64,000 nt of DNA, taken from the NCBI RefSeq assembly GCF_000152705.1, contig NZ_CH672413.1, forward strand, positions 2,546,139 through 2,610,138, read 5' to 3'. Shown piece after piece: positions 16,881-24,929 of this stretch. The notes under the pieces were generated by a model that was not told where the DNA came from, did no database searches, and was given only the letters and a program-made list of their open reading frames with translations. The position numbers and the translations under genes are program-made. This DNA comes from Janibacter sp. HTCC2649. Lineage in GTDB: Bacteria > Actinomycetota > Actinomycetes > Actinomycetales > Dermatophilaceae. Every line of letters begins with the position of its first letter. Position 1 is the stretch's first letter.

Positions 16881-17642
16881 TCAGGCGCGGCCGCGGACCG
16901 TCCAGGCGACCGCGGTCACGTCGAACGCGCCCTCGGCCGGGAAGCCGGACCGACACTCCTCGCGCAGTGCCGAACGAGCCTGCGGGTCAAGCGTCTTCAC
17001 GTAGTCGCCCGCGGGCCCGACGCCGAGGGTGAAGGGTTCCCACCACTCCTCGAAGCTGGGGTGGGTGACGGTCACCGCGATCTCTCCCGCCTCGACCTCG
17101 GTGAGACCGGCTTCGTTGGCGAGCTCCTCGAGGTGGCCTTCGCGGGCTCCGGCGAGATGGGACTCGTCGGTGATGCTCGGGTTCAGCCGACGGGCGGCGC
17201 TCCACAGGGGGTTGAGCGGCGACCGGTCGCCGGCGAGATCCCAGGTGCAGGCCGACACCTGGCCACCGGGCTTCGTCACCCGCGCCATCTCCGCGATACC
17301 CGTGACCGGGTCCTGCATGAAGTGCACGACGAGCTGGGCGAGCGTCTGGTCGAACTCGTCATCCCCGAACGGCAGCTGCTCGGCGGGGGCGCGATGGACC
17401 ACGAGGTCGGGGAAGCGGGCGCGAATCGCCTCGACGAACGGTTCCGACGGGTCGGCGGCGGCGACCTGGCCGACCCCCAGCCGGTCGATGAGGACGCTCG
17501 TCAGGGCACCCGGGCCGCAGCCGACGTCGAGCGCGCGCTCGCCACGCCGCACCCCGACCCAGTCGGCGAACACCGTGCCGAGCGGCTCGGAGTAGCGGCC
17601 CATGAACCGGCCGTACGCCTCAGCAGCAACCTCGAACGTCAC
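16881..17642 (-). CDS. Class I SAM-dependent methyltransferase
   Basis: Protein of 253 residues of the UbiE/Methyltransf_11 type. Motif I is ALDVGCGPGALTSVL, with the acidic end of strand 2 in VAAADPSEPFVE; LPFGDDEFDQTLAQLVVHFM and MARVTKPGGQV are motifs II and III. A C-terminal extension of about 100 residues would bind the substrate, which is unknown. I chose GTG at 17642 because the frame upstream crosses the divergent promoter region. It is transcribed away from the VOC-GntR pair, from the same intergenic region that carries ATGTATACAT. Confidence 0.85.
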   Translation of the reverse strand: MTFEVAAEAYGRFMGRYSEPLGTVFADWVGVRRGERALDVGCGPGALTSVLIDRLGVGQVAAADPSEPFVEAIRARFPDLVVHRAPAEQLPFGDDEFDQTLAQLVVHFMQDPVTGIAEMARVTKPGGQVSACTWDLAGDRSPLNPLWSAARRLNPSITDESHLAGAREGHLEELANEAGLTEVEAGEIAVTVTHPSFEEWWEPFTLGVGPAGDYVKTLDPQARSALREECRSGFPAEGAFDVTAVAWTVRGRA

Positions 17643-17685
17643 CCGATGGACGCTACGCGCCTTGGGTTGCCACGTCGAGAGGCTT

Positions 17686-17695
17686 ATGTATACAT
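17686..17695. promoter_or_regulatory. Perfect palindrome ATGTATACAT, likely operator of the GntR/FCD regulator
   Basis: ATGTATACAT sits between the methyltransferase and VOC genes in an AT-rich stretch, 36 bp before the VOC start. FCD-type GntR regulators often bind TGTATACA-like palindromes, and the regulator gene is the second gene downstream. The site could control both divergent units. Confidence 0.55.
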
Positions 17696-17731
17696 TTAAG
17701 TGACTTGCACACAAATCCTGAGGAGTATGCC

Positions 17732-18154
17732 GTGACCGCTCGTCCCTGTTTCCACCTCGCCATCCCTGTCGATGACATCGCCGCTGCGCGGTCGTTCTAC
17801 GGCGGGGTCCTCGGGCTGTCCGAGGGTCGCTCCGCGGAGCAGTGGATCGACTGGAACTTCTACGGCCACCAGGTCGTGACCCACGAGGTCGCCGTCCACC
17901 CCGGCCCTGCTGGCCACAACCACGTCGACTCGCACGAGGTGCCGGTGCCGCACTTCGGTGCCGTGCTCTCGATCGAGGACTTCCACGAGCTGTCGGCCAC
18001 GATGCGGGCCGCTGGGGCGACGTTCGTCATCGAGCCCTACCTGCGCTTCGAGGGCCAGCCCGGTGAGCAGTGGACGATGTTCTTCCTCGACCCGTCGGGC
18101 AACGCGATGGAGTTCAAGGCTTTTGCGGACGAGTCGCAGATCTTCGCGAAGTAG
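17732..18154 (+). CDS. VOC family (glyoxalase/dioxygenase superfamily) protein
   Basis: Small metal-binding fold protein of 140 residues. Two beta-alpha-beta repeats are visible: FHLAIPVDDIAAARSFYGGV at the start and a C-terminal block ending FFLDPSGNAMEFKAF. The His, the central HFGAVLS and the Glu of MEFK are candidate metal ligands. The reaction is unknown. GTG at 17732 has AGGAG 7 bases upstream; the octamer GTATGCCG overlaps the start codon. It is followed after 11 bp by the GntR gene and is probably controlled by it. Confidence 0.8.
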   Translation: MTARPCFHLAIPVDDIAAARSFYGGVLGLSEGRSAEQWIDWNFYGHQVVTHEVAVHPGPAGHNHVDSHEVPVPHFGAVLSIEDFHELSATMRAAGATFVIEPYLRFEGQPGEQWTMFFLDPSGNAMEFKAFADESQIFAK

Positions 18155-18165
18155 GGTCCCTCTCC

Positions 18166-18786
18166 GTGACTTCGACCAAGGCCGACCGGGTGCGTGAGGC
18201 GGTGCTCGCCGACATCATGTCCGGCGCCCTCACGCCCGGGTCGCCCCTCGACGAGGTCGTCCTGGCGCAGCAGCACTCGGTGTCACGCACCCCCGTGCGC
18301 GAAGCCCTGCGCCGCTTGCAGAGCGACGGCCTGCTGGAGACCGGCGCACGACGCCAGCTGCTCGTGGTCGACGTGTCGGTCGAGCACCGGCGCGAGATCA
18401 CCACGCTGCGCGTGGCCCTCGAGGGTGCCGCGACCGAGGCGGCCTGCGAGCTGCGCGACGAGGACGACCTCGACCGCCTCGAGCTGCTCCTGCTCAAGCA
18501 GCGCCGGGCCGCCGACGCAGGGGAGGCCGAGACCTTCCTGCGCCTCGACGAGGAGTTCCATCTCGCGATGGCCGGGGCGGCCCGGATGCCGACGCTGTCG
18601 CGGATGCTCGGCCAGCTGGGGGCGTTCGTCCGACTCGGCCGCCTCGGGGAGCCGACCACCAAGACGCACATGCTGGGACTGGTTCGGGAGCACGAAGAGC
18701 TCGTGTCGCTGCTGCATTCTCGCAAGTCCTCCAGGCTCCGCACCACCCTCGCCACCCACATCGAGCAGACCCAGCCCCGCACCTGA
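18166..18786 (+). CDS. GntR family transcriptional regulator, FCD (FadR-like) subfamily
   Basis: Regulator of 206 residues. The winged helix (residues 5-70: VREAVLADIMSGALTPGSPL, then VSRTPVREALRRLQSDGLLE) is the GntR signature. The all-helical FCD ligand domain follows, with EFHLAMAGAARM carrying the Asp/His-type metal or ligand residues. It starts with GTG at 18166. Transcribed with the VOC gene, it probably senses a small carboxylate handled by that protein and binds the palindrome at 17686-17695. Its stop is directly followed by a REP-like element. Confidence 0.85.
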   Translation: MTSTKADRVREAVLADIMSGALTPGSPLDEVVLAQQHSVSRTPVREALRRLQSDGLLETGARRQLLVVDVSVEHRREITTLRVALEGAATEAACELRDEDDLDRLELLLLKQRRAADAGEAETFLRLDEEFHLAMAGAARMPTLSRMLGQLGAFVRLGRLGEPTTKTHMLGLVREHEELVSLLHSRKSSRLRTTLATHIEQTQPRT

Positions 18787-18787
18787 C

Positions 18788-18848
18788 CGACTTCGTGCCC
18801 CGCACGGACGGCGAGCGCCAGCGAGCTGTCCGTGCGGGCACGAAGTCG
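18788..18848. repeat. REP-like inverted repeat, copy 2
   Basis: Arms 18788-18809 and 18828-18848 pair, with one G missing from the right arm (GGGCACG instead of GGGGCACG). The loop is about 18 nt. It begins 1 bp after the GntR stop codon, consistent with a terminator role. Confidence 0.85.
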
Positions 18849-18910
18849 AGGCTCAGACGGGGAGCGTGGGGCCAGGTGGCAGCGGAATGCGAGGGGGCGG
18901 CATACGCGTC

Positions 18911-18925
18911 GGGACCTTCGGCCCT
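18911..18925. promoter_or_regulatory. DevR/DosR-box-like site upstream of the stress gene island
   Basis: GGGACCTTCGGCCCT has the same spacing as the mycobacterial dormancy-regulator box (GGGACT-WW-AGTCCC), with one mismatch in the right GTCCC half. It lies 51 bp before the first Usp start codon. A similar site precedes the BON gene at 25637-25650. Confidence 0.45.
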
Positions 18926-18975
18926 GTGGCGGGGAGGGGCCGGGGCCCCACGCTGGCGGGAGAGAGGAGTCAGAA

Positions 18976-19857
18976 ATGACCACCACGCACCAACCGCAGG
19001 GAGCCATCGTCGTCGGGGTGCACAACCGGCCCTCCGACGACAACGCCATCAGCCAAGGGATCAGGCAGGCGCGGCTGTCGCACCGCCCGCTTCACCTCAT
19101 CCACGCGCTCAGCCCGGGGATCGTGCCCTGGACGGCGGAGTACATCGAGACCAAGAACCTGGCCCTGAAGGAGTGCCGCGACCGCGCCGCCGAGAAGGCG
19201 TCGGACCTGGACATCTCCTGCACCCTTCACGTCGACGAGCCGGCTGGGGTACTCGTCGAGGCGAGCCGATCGGCCGCGCTCGTGATCCTGGGTTCGTCGG
19301 GCCACAGTCGATCGGTGGACGTCGCTCGGACGGCGATCACCCGCAAGGTCATCTCCCACGCCGCCTCTCCCGTCCTGGTGACGCCACAGTTCGTCGAGTG
19401 GGACGAGTCCGGGCGCATCGTCGTCGGCGTGGATGCCACCGAGCACTCGATGCCAGCCCTGGAGTGGGCGTTCGCCGAGGCGGCTGCTCGGAATGCGCGG
19501 CTTCTCGCGATCCAGACCTGGTGGTGGGAGGCTCCGGCCAGCTCACTCGGGGGCAACTCGTGGGACGGCGACGAGGTTGAGGTCGCCGAGTCCCAACGCA
19601 TCCAGCTCACCGAGATGCTGGCCGGCTGGCGCGAGAAGTACCCGGAGGTCAGGGTCGAGACCTGGGTGACCCGAGGGCGTGCCGCCCGCGTGCTCGAGGA
19701 GCTGTCCGCAACAGCGCGCCTCGTGGTCGTGGGGACTCGCGGGCGGGGTGGGTTCGCCGGCCTCCTCCTGGGCTCGGTCAGCGACCACGTCGCCCACCAC
19801 GGCCAGTGCCCCGTGGTCGTCGTTCCTTCCAACGCCCACTCACAGTCGCAGGGATGA
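18976..19857 (+). CDS. Universal stress protein with two Usp domains
   Basis: Cytosolic protein of 293 residues with tandem Usp folds. The second domain is complete: GRIVVGVDATEHSMPALEWA at its start and VVVGTRGRGGFAGLLLGSVS at its end, the G-2x-G-9x-G(S/T) ATP-binding pattern. In the first domain the motif is weaker: VILGSSGHSRSVDVARTAIT. Actinobacterial Usp proteins are induced in hypoxia, stationary phase and by nitric oxide. GAGAGGAG precedes the ATG. It is first in a run of plus-strand genes spanning 18976-24690, with a DevR-like box upstream. Confidence 0.9.
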   Translation: MTTTHQPQGAIVVGVHNRPSDDNAISQGIRQARLSHRPLHLIHALSPGIVPWTAEYIETKNLALKECRDRAAEKASDLDISCTLHVDEPAGVLVEASRSAALVILGSSGHSRSVDVARTAITRKVISHAASPVLVTPQFVEWDESGRIVVGVDATEHSMPALEWAFAEAAARNARLLAIQTWWWEAPASSLGGNSWDGDEVEVAESQRIQLTEMLAGWREKYPEVRVETWVTRGRAARVLEELSATARLVVVGTRGRGGFAGLLLGSVSDHVAHHGQCPVVVVPSNAHSQSQG

Positions 19858-19867
19858 GGTGGTTCCG

Positions 19868-20122
19868 ATGATGGACTGGGAAGACATGGGACCTGGCAAC
19901 GGCGCGATGGTCTTCGCCTGGATCCTTGGCCTGCTGCTGCTGGTCGGGCTCATTGCCCTGGCCGTGACCGTGCTGATCCCCGGTGATCGGACACGTGCCA
20001 CGCACCCCCCTCACCCCGACGCCCAGTCGGCCGCTGAGTCCGAGCTGGAGTTGCGCTACGCCCGTGGCGAGATCGACGCGGCGGCCTTCGTGGAGGCCCG
20101 TTCGGTCCTGCGTCAGCGATGA
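19868..20122 (+). CDS. Small membrane protein with SHOCT-like C-terminus
   Basis: Protein of 84 residues. A single transmembrane helix (FAWILGLLLLVGLIALAVTV) is followed by a short linker and the SHOCT-type helix pair ELELRYARGEIDAAAFVEAR. SHOCT modules are short C-terminal oligomerisation elements common on small actinobacterial membrane proteins. The stop overlaps the next gene (ATGA), so it is translated with the second Usp protein. Function unknown. Confidence 0.85.
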   Translation: MMDWEDMGPGNGAMVFAWILGLLLLVGLIALAVTVLIPGDRTRATHPPHPDAQSAAESELELRYARGEIDAAAFVEARSVLRQR

Positions 20123-21009
20123 GAGGTCGCAGACCGGTCGTCGTCGGGGTGGACTCCGGCCACGAAAGCTGGCTCGCCCTCGGGTGGGCAGCCGACGAGG
20201 CCACCCGACGTGGTCGACCGCTGCACCTGATCCATGCCCGCACCTCGTCTGATCGTGCGCGTCCCGAGGGGGTGGACGCTCAGGGAGAGCGGCTCGCGCC
20301 GACAGGCCTCAATGCAGCGGTGGCTCAGGCACGCACGCTGGCCCCGGGCATCGAGGTGACGGCCGAGGCGACGGACCAGACGCCCGTTCGCGCACTGACC
20401 GAGGCATCGTCCTTCGCCACCTGCGTCGTCGTGGGGGCGCGTGGGCGTGGTGCCCTGGTCGGGACGCTCCTCGGGTCCACCTCGGCGCAGCTCACGGTGC
20501 ACGCAGCCTGTCCCGTCGTCGTGGTCCGCTGTCCGGCGGAGATCGGCGAGGGCCGCCCCACGGTGGTCGTGGGCGTCGACGGCTCAGCCCTCTCGTCGGC
20601 GGCCATTGGCTACGCCTTCGCCAGGGCTGCCGACCGTGGCATCCCGCTCACCGTGGTTCACGCCTGCCCCTCTCGTGCCCACGGTTCCCACGGTGCCTAC
20701 GTCCCTCCGTGGCAGACCGATGACCCCGCGGCCGCGGTCGAACGCGAGCAGGCAGCCACGGCAGAGGAGGTCGCTGGCTGGGCCGAGACGTTCCCCGACG
20801 TCCGGGTCCGTCGGCACGTCCTCCGAGGCGATCCCGCATCGATCCTGGTCGACCACTCACGTGGAGCCGAGCTGCTCGTCGTCGGAAGCCGCGGCTTCGG
20901 CGGGATGAGCGGCCGGTTGGTCGGCTCTGTGAGCCAAGCAGTCCTGGGGCGCGCCCACTGCCCCGTCGTCGTCGTCCAGACAGAGTCCTCCACACAAAGG
21001 AGTCACTGA
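20119..21009 (+). CDS. Universal stress protein with two Usp domains
   Basis: Protein of 296 residues, paralogous in layout to the first Usp gene. Here both domains keep the nucleotide-binding pattern: VVVGARGRGALVGTLLGSTS and LVVGSRGFGGMSGRLVGSVS. The starts of the two folds are RPVVVGVDSGHESWLALGWA and PTVVVGVDGSALSSAAIGYA. ATP binding is therefore likely at both sites. The start codon lies inside the stop of the SHOCT gene. Confidence 0.9.
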   Translation: MRGRRPVVVGVDSGHESWLALGWAADEATRRGRPLHLIHARTSSDRARPEGVDAQGERLAPTGLNAAVAQARTLAPGIEVTAEATDQTPVRALTEASSFATCVVVGARGRGALVGTLLGSTSAQLTVHAACPVVVVRCPAEIGEGRPTVVVGVDGSALSSAAIGYAFARAADRGIPLTVVHACPSRAHGSHGAYVPPWQTDDPAAAVEREQAATAEEVAGWAETFPDVRVRRHVLRGDPASILVDHSRGAELLVVGSRGFGGMSGRLVGSVSQAVLGRAHCPVVVVQTESSTQRSH

Positions 21010-21010
21010 C

Positions 21011-21325
21011 ATGAACCGCCCGGACCCCGTCGCCACCGAAGTCGCTACAGGGAGCGGAGGTGGTGCGGTGAGCGAACGGCTGTCGGGGCTCTCGGTCGGG
21101 GAGCTGCTCGCCGAACTCACCGAGGTGGAGGACTCTCTGCACAGGTTGCCCGGGGTCGGCGCGGACGCAGACCCCGGGATTCACGAGAGCGTGCGACGCC
21201 CCTTGCGCGAGCGAGAGCACGCCATCCTGGGCGAGTTCACGGCACGCCGGCACCGGCGCGGACTCATCGCAGCCCCCTTGGTTCAGGAAGGTGCCCGCCG
21301 AAGGACATCGCCCCCATGGGTGTGA
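21011..21325 (+). CDS. Hypothetical helical protein in the stress island
   Basis: Protein of 104 residues, not recognised. The central part (LSVGELLAELTEVEDSLHRL, then LREREHAILGEFTARR) is predicted helical and charged, like small helical-hairpin proteins. No membrane segment or cysteine pair is visible. AAAGGAG lies 7 bases before ATG 21011, so this start is preferred over the in-frame GTG at 21068, which also has a GGAGGTGG upstream. Its stop overlaps the next gene by 10 bp. Confidence 0.65.
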   Translation: MNRPDPVATEVATGSGGGAVSERLSGLSVGELLAELTEVEDSLHRLPGVGADADPGIHESVRRPLREREHAILGEFTARRHRRGLIAAPLVQEGARRRTSPPWV

Positions 21326-21615
21326 GGCCAGGACGGGTCGCCCTCCTCGTGGGACTCGTCTTCCTCCTGGCGGGGTGTGCAGCGACGGCGAACGACGCCG
21401 TCGGCACTGGCACCCAGAGCGGGTTCTGGCTCGGCCTGTGGCACGGATCCATCTCGCCCGTCACCTTCGTCATCTCACTGTTCAACGACCACGTCGCGAT
21501 CTACGAAGTGCACAACTCGGGCCACTGGTACGACTTCGGCTTCGTTCTGGGCGCCTCCATCGCGTTCTCGAGCGCCGCCCGCTCCGGCCGCAGAAGCCGG
21601 GACCAACGGCCCTGA
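21316..21615 (+). CDS. Small conserved lipoprotein-like membrane protein
   Basis: Protein of 99 residues. An N-terminal signal with lipobox LAGC (Cys near 22) precedes a conserved block: [19 protein letters not shown], then [20 protein letters not shown] and FGFVLG. This block recurs in small proteins of unknown function across bacteria, by my recollection, and includes a second hydrophobic segment. It could be a lipoprotein or a two-helix membrane protein. It overlaps the preceding gene by 10 bp and belongs to the same transcription unit. Confidence 0.7.
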   Translation: MGVRPGRVALLVGLVFLLAGCAATANDAVGTGTQSGFWLGLWHGSISPVTFVISLFNDHVAIYEVHNSGHWYDFGFVLGASIAFSSAARSGRRSRDQRP

Positions 21616-21673
21616 CCTCGCGGCCTCCACGGGCGGACAGTGGAAGCACCACGAGTTGAGAGGAAGTTCGCAC

Positions 21674-22435
21674 ATGAACACCTACGGATTGGGCGGCAAG
21701 ACCGCCGTCATCACCGGCGGAGCGTCAGGGATCGGTCGGGCCTGCGCCCACGTCCTCGCCCGCTCCGGGGCCGACATCTCCATCTGGGACCGCGACCAGG
21801 GCGCGATCGACGTGGTGCTCAAGGAGCTGCAGGACTGTGACTTCCGCGTGCACGGTGCCGTCGTCGACGTCACCGACTCTGCGGCCGTCGACCGCGCGAT
21901 GGACGAGGTCGTCGACGTCCTCGGGCACGTGAGCATCGCCGTCTGCAACGCTGGCATCGGCGGCGAAGCCCTGACCAGCGGGGACTACACCGACGACGCC
22001 TGGCACCAGGTCATCCGGGTCAATCTCGACGGCGTGTTCTTCACGCAGCGCGCGGCCATTCGGGCGATGAAGGCCTCCGGTCGAGGCGGCTCCATCATCA
22101 ACATGGCCTCGATCCTGGGCGCGGTCGGATTCCCGACGGCCACGGCATACACGGCTGCGAAGCACGGTGTCGTCGGGCTCACCCAAGTGGCGGCCTGGGA
22201 ACACGCAGCAGACGGCATACGCGTCAACGCGGTCGGTCCGGGGTTCATCCGCACACCCCTCATCGAGACGCACCTGACCGAGGACGTCATCGCTGGTCTC
22301 GCTGCGCAGCACGCCCTCCAGCGCATTGGCGAGCCCGACGAGGTCGCCGAACTCGTGGCCTGGCTGGCCAGTGACGGCGCATCGTTCGCGACCGGCACCT
22401 ACTACCCGATCGATGGTGGCTACCTCGCCCGCTAG
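21674..22435 (+). CDS. Short-chain dehydrogenase/reductase (SDR)
   Basis: Oxidoreductase of 253 residues with the full classical SDR set: [10 protein letters not shown] for the cofactor, NAGIGG, catalytic Ser in [13 protein letters not shown] (Tyr and Lys) and PGFIRTPL. Asp at the end of strand 2 (SIWDRDQGA) points to NAD(H) preference. The C-terminus ends [16 protein letters not shown], as in most FabG-like members. Substrate unknown. AGGAAG precedes the ATG. It lies within the stress island, 58 bp after the lipoprotein gene. Confidence 0.9.
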   Translation: MNTYGLGGKTAVITGGASGIGRACAHVLARSGADISIWDRDQGAIDVVLKELQDCDFRVHGAVVDVTDSAAVDRAMDEVVDVLGHVSIAVCNAGIGGEALTSGDYTDDAWHQVIRVNLDGVFFTQRAAIRAMKASGRGGSIINMASILGAVGFPTATAYTAAKHGVVGLTQVAAWEHAADGIRVNAVGPGFIRTPLIETHLTEDVIAGLAAQHALQRIGEPDEVAELVAWLASDGASFATGTYYPIDGGYLAR

Positions 22436-22482
22436 CGAGTCGCCCCACAGCAACGCAACCAGGACCAGAAACGGGAGTCACC

Positions 22483-23730
22483 GTGAAACAGACGCTGCTC
22501 ATCCTCGGCGGAGGCACCGCCGGAACGATGATCGCCAACACCGTGCGCAAGCGCCTGCCGGAGGTGGACTGGGACATCACCGTGATCGACCGCGACGACG
22601 TTCACCTCTACCAACCCGGGCTGCTGTTCATGCCCTTCGGCCGCTACACCCGCGACCAGGTCACCCGGTCGCGGCGCAGCTGCCTCATTGAGGGGGTGAC
22701 CTTCGTCCTCGCCGAGGTCGAGCGCATCGAGCCGAGCAGCAACGAGGTGAGGCTCGTCGGCGGTGACGTCCTCGACTACGACTACCTCGTCGTCGCCACC
22801 GGCACCTCGAGCCGTCCCGACCAGACCCCGGGAATGCTCGGGCCCCAGTGGCGCAAGAGCGTCTTCGACTTCTTCACCGTCGATGGTGCCGAGGCTCTGG
22901 CGGCGGCGCTGACCCGCTTCGACCACGGACGGCTCGTCGTCCACCTCACCGACATGCCGATCAAGTGCCCTGTCGCACCCCTCGAGTTCACCTTCCTGGT
23001 GGACGCCTGGCTGCGGGACAAGGGCTGCCGCGAGGCCGTCGACCTCATCTACGTGACCCCGCTGGCGGGTGCCTTCACCAAGCCGATCGCCTCGGCGCAG
23101 CTCGGGCACATGCTCGAGGACCGCAGGATCACGGTCGAGCCCGACTTCCTCGTCGAGCGCATCGACAACGAGGCCAAGGCCCTGGTGTCCTACGACGAAC
23201 GCGTCATCCCGTTCGACCTCCTCGTCACGATCCCGCTCAACATGGGGTCCGACATGCTGATGCGGTCCGGCCTGGGCAACGAGCTCGGCTACGTGCCGGT
23301 CGACAAGCACACGTTGCAGTCCACGCAGTGGCCCAACGTCTTCGCCGTCGGTGATGCCGCAGACCTGCCGACCTCCAAGGCCGGGTCCGTCGCCCACTTC
23401 AGCGTCGAGATCTTCGTCGACAACTTCCTGTCCCTCATTGAGGGCAAGGAGCTCACCGCCTCCTTCGACGGGCACGCGAACTGCTTCATCGAGTCCGGCG
23501 ACGGCAAGGGCCTGCTCATCGACTTCAACTACGACACCGAGCCGCTGCCGGGCAGCTACCCCCTGCCGACCATCGGACCTCTCAAGCTCCTCAAGGAGAC
23601 GCGGTCCAACCACCTCGGCAAGCTCGCGTTCCGCTGGGTCTACTGGAACGTCCTCCTCCCCGGACGGCCCCTGCCGCTACCCAGCCACATGTCCATGGTC
23701 GGCAAGAAGCCGCCAGCCCTGGTCCCGTAG
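22483..23730 (+). CDS. Sulfide:quinone oxidoreductase-like FAD protein
   Basis: Flavoprotein of 415 residues of the SQR branch. FAD-binding motif LLILGGGTAGTMIANTV; second dinucleotide region near 148-170; C-terminal FAD motif VFAVGDAADLPTSKAGSVAH. Cys162 (MPIKCPVAPLEF) and Cys334 (HANCFIESGDGKG) occupy the places of the two redox cysteines that carry the polysulfide in SQR. The C-terminal ~60 residues are amphipathic, as in membrane-associated SQRs. It would oxidise sulfide or a persulfide and pass electrons to quinone. The DsrC- and DsrE-like genes that follow support a role in sulfur handling. Confidence 0.8.
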   Translation: MKQTLLILGGGTAGTMIANTVRKRLPEVDWDITVIDRDDVHLYQPGLLFMPFGRYTRDQVTRSRRSCLIEGVTFVLAEVERIEPSSNEVRLVGGDVLDYDYLVVATGTSSRPDQTPGMLGPQWRKSVFDFFTVDGAEALAAALTRFDHGRLVVHLTDMPIKCPVAPLEFTFLVDAWLRDKGCREAVDLIYVTPLAGAFTKPIASAQLGHMLEDRRITVEPDFLVERIDNEAKALVSYDERVIPFDLLVTIPLNMGSDMLMRSGLGNELGYVPVDKHTLQSTQWPNVFAVGDAADLPTSKAGSVAHFSVEIFVDNFLSLIEGKELTASFDGHANCFIESGDGKGLLIDFNYDTEPLPGSYPLPTIGPLKLLKETRSNHLGKLAFRWVYWNVLLPGRPLPLPSHMSMVGKKPPALVP

Positions 23731-23779
23731 TTCCCCACCCGACCTGTCTCCCACGACAGGTCTTTGCAAGGAGTCCGCC

Positions 23780-24094
23780 ATGCCCGTCACCACCATTGCC
23801 GACCGACCGATCCACGTCGACGACGAAGGTTTCCTCACCAGCTACGACGAGTGGGACGAGCAGCTCGCCACCCACCTGGCCGCGCAGATCGGCATCACCC
23901 TCACCGACGCGCACTGGGACGTCCTGCGCTTCCTCCGCAAGGACTTCGCCGAGCAGGGCGAGACCGCGACCATCCGCCGAGTGGCCATGTTCGCGGGCAC
24001 CCCCATCAAGTCCCTCTTCGCCCTCTTCCCGCAGAAGCCCGCCAAGAAGATGGCCTACATCGCCGGCCTGCCCAAGCCGCGCGGTTGCGTCTGA
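23780..24094 (+). CDS. TusE/DsrC-like sulfur-carrier protein with one C-terminal cysteine
   Basis: Small protein of 104 residues. The family pattern is clear: DEGFLTSYDEWDEQLATHLA, ITLTDAHWDVLRFLRKDF and the C-terminal arm AYIAGLPKPRGCV. The second-last residue is the sulfur-carrying cysteine (CysA). The second cysteine of true DsrC, 11 residues before it, is alanine here, so this is a TusE-like or regulatory-type member, not a dissimilatory DsrC. It probably accepts persulfide sulfur from the DsrE-like partner encoded next. AAGGAG precedes the ATG. Confidence 0.85.
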   Translation: MPVTTIADRPIHVDDEGFLTSYDEWDEQLATHLAAQIGITLTDAHWDVLRFLRKDFAEQGETATIRRVAMFAGTPIKSLFALFPQKPAKKMAYIAGLPKPRGCV

Positions 24095-24165
24095 CCCAGC
24101 CACCCCGCACACCCCGCAGGTCCACCCACCCAGCCACACGGCATACGCAGCATGGAAGGCATGAC

Positions 24166-24690
24166 ATGACCACCACCGAAGCGGCACCAGCGATCGTCCC
24201 CCAGTTCGACACTCCGTCCGCTACCGGCGGCGGTGGGCGCAAGCTCGCGATCATCTGCTCCAAGGGGAGCCTCGACATGGCCTACCCCGGACTGATCCTC
24301 GCGAATGCCGCCCTGGGCGAGGGCGTCGAGACGCACCTGTTCTTCACGTTCTGGGGCTTCGACATGATCACCACGAAGACCATGGCCGACCTCAAGTTCA
24401 CGCCTCTCGGCAACACGGCCACGCACATGCCCCAGGGCCTCGGCGGTCTGCCCGGCATGACCCACCTGGCCACCTCGCGACTGCGGAAGTCGATCGCCGA
24501 CCTCGACGTGCCCGACGTCCCGGAGTTCCTCGAGCAGATCGTCGCGTCCGGCGGTCACCTGTGGGCCTGCCAGCTGTCGGCCGACATGAACCACCTGACG
24601 AGCGAGGACCTCTACGACGAGGTCGAGGGGATCATCAGCGCGAGTGACTTCATCGAGAAGACCGACGGAGCGCAGCTGCTCTTCATCTAG
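24166..24690 (+). CDS. DsrE/DsrF-like sulfurtransferase (DsrE2 type)
   Basis: Protein of 174 residues. The DsrE fold starts LAIICSKGSLDMAYPGLILA with a candidate active Cys near residue 31, and a second cysteine is in GGHLWACQLSADM. The central FFTFWGFDMI and TPLGNTATHMPQG are typical of the DsrE2-type group. It transfers sulfane sulfur in the cytoplasm, probably to the TusE/DsrC-like protein encoded 71 bp upstream. GGAAGG precedes the ATG. It is the last gene of the island, followed by a stable hairpin. Confidence 0.82.
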   Translation: MTTTEAAPAIVPQFDTPSATGGGGRKLAIICSKGSLDMAYPGLILANAALGEGVETHLFFTFWGFDMITTKTMADLKFTPLGNTATHMPQGLGGLPGMTHLATSRLRKSIADLDVPDVPEFLEQIVASGGHLWACQLSADMNHLTSEDLYDEVEGIISASDFIEKTDGAQLLFI

Positions 24691-24706
24691 CAACACAGAG
24701 GGGTAT

Positions 24707-24736
24707 GCCGGTGGGTTGCGTTCGCGGCCCACCGGC
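24707..24736 (+). terminator. Hairpin after the sulfur genes
   Basis: GCCGGTGGG (24707-24715) pairs perfectly with CCCACCGGC (24728-24736) around a 12-nt loop, 17 bp after the DsrE2-like stop. No T-run follows, as is common in actinobacteria. The left arm includes the end of a GTATGCCG octamer. Confidence 0.6.
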
Positions 24737-24929
24737 ACTGTCGTGTCGGCCCCCTTGGACGTCAGGGGGTCGTGGTCACGGGCGCCGGCGCCGGCCGAAG
24801 ACGAAATAGGCGAGTGGACCGACCGTGTTTGATGAAGCTTGCGCAGGCCCACCACAGGCGGCTGCCCCTGACCCCGTCGACCGGTCGGCGCCTCAGGTCG
24901 CGCAGTGCTGCGATGCTGCGGCGCTGCGA

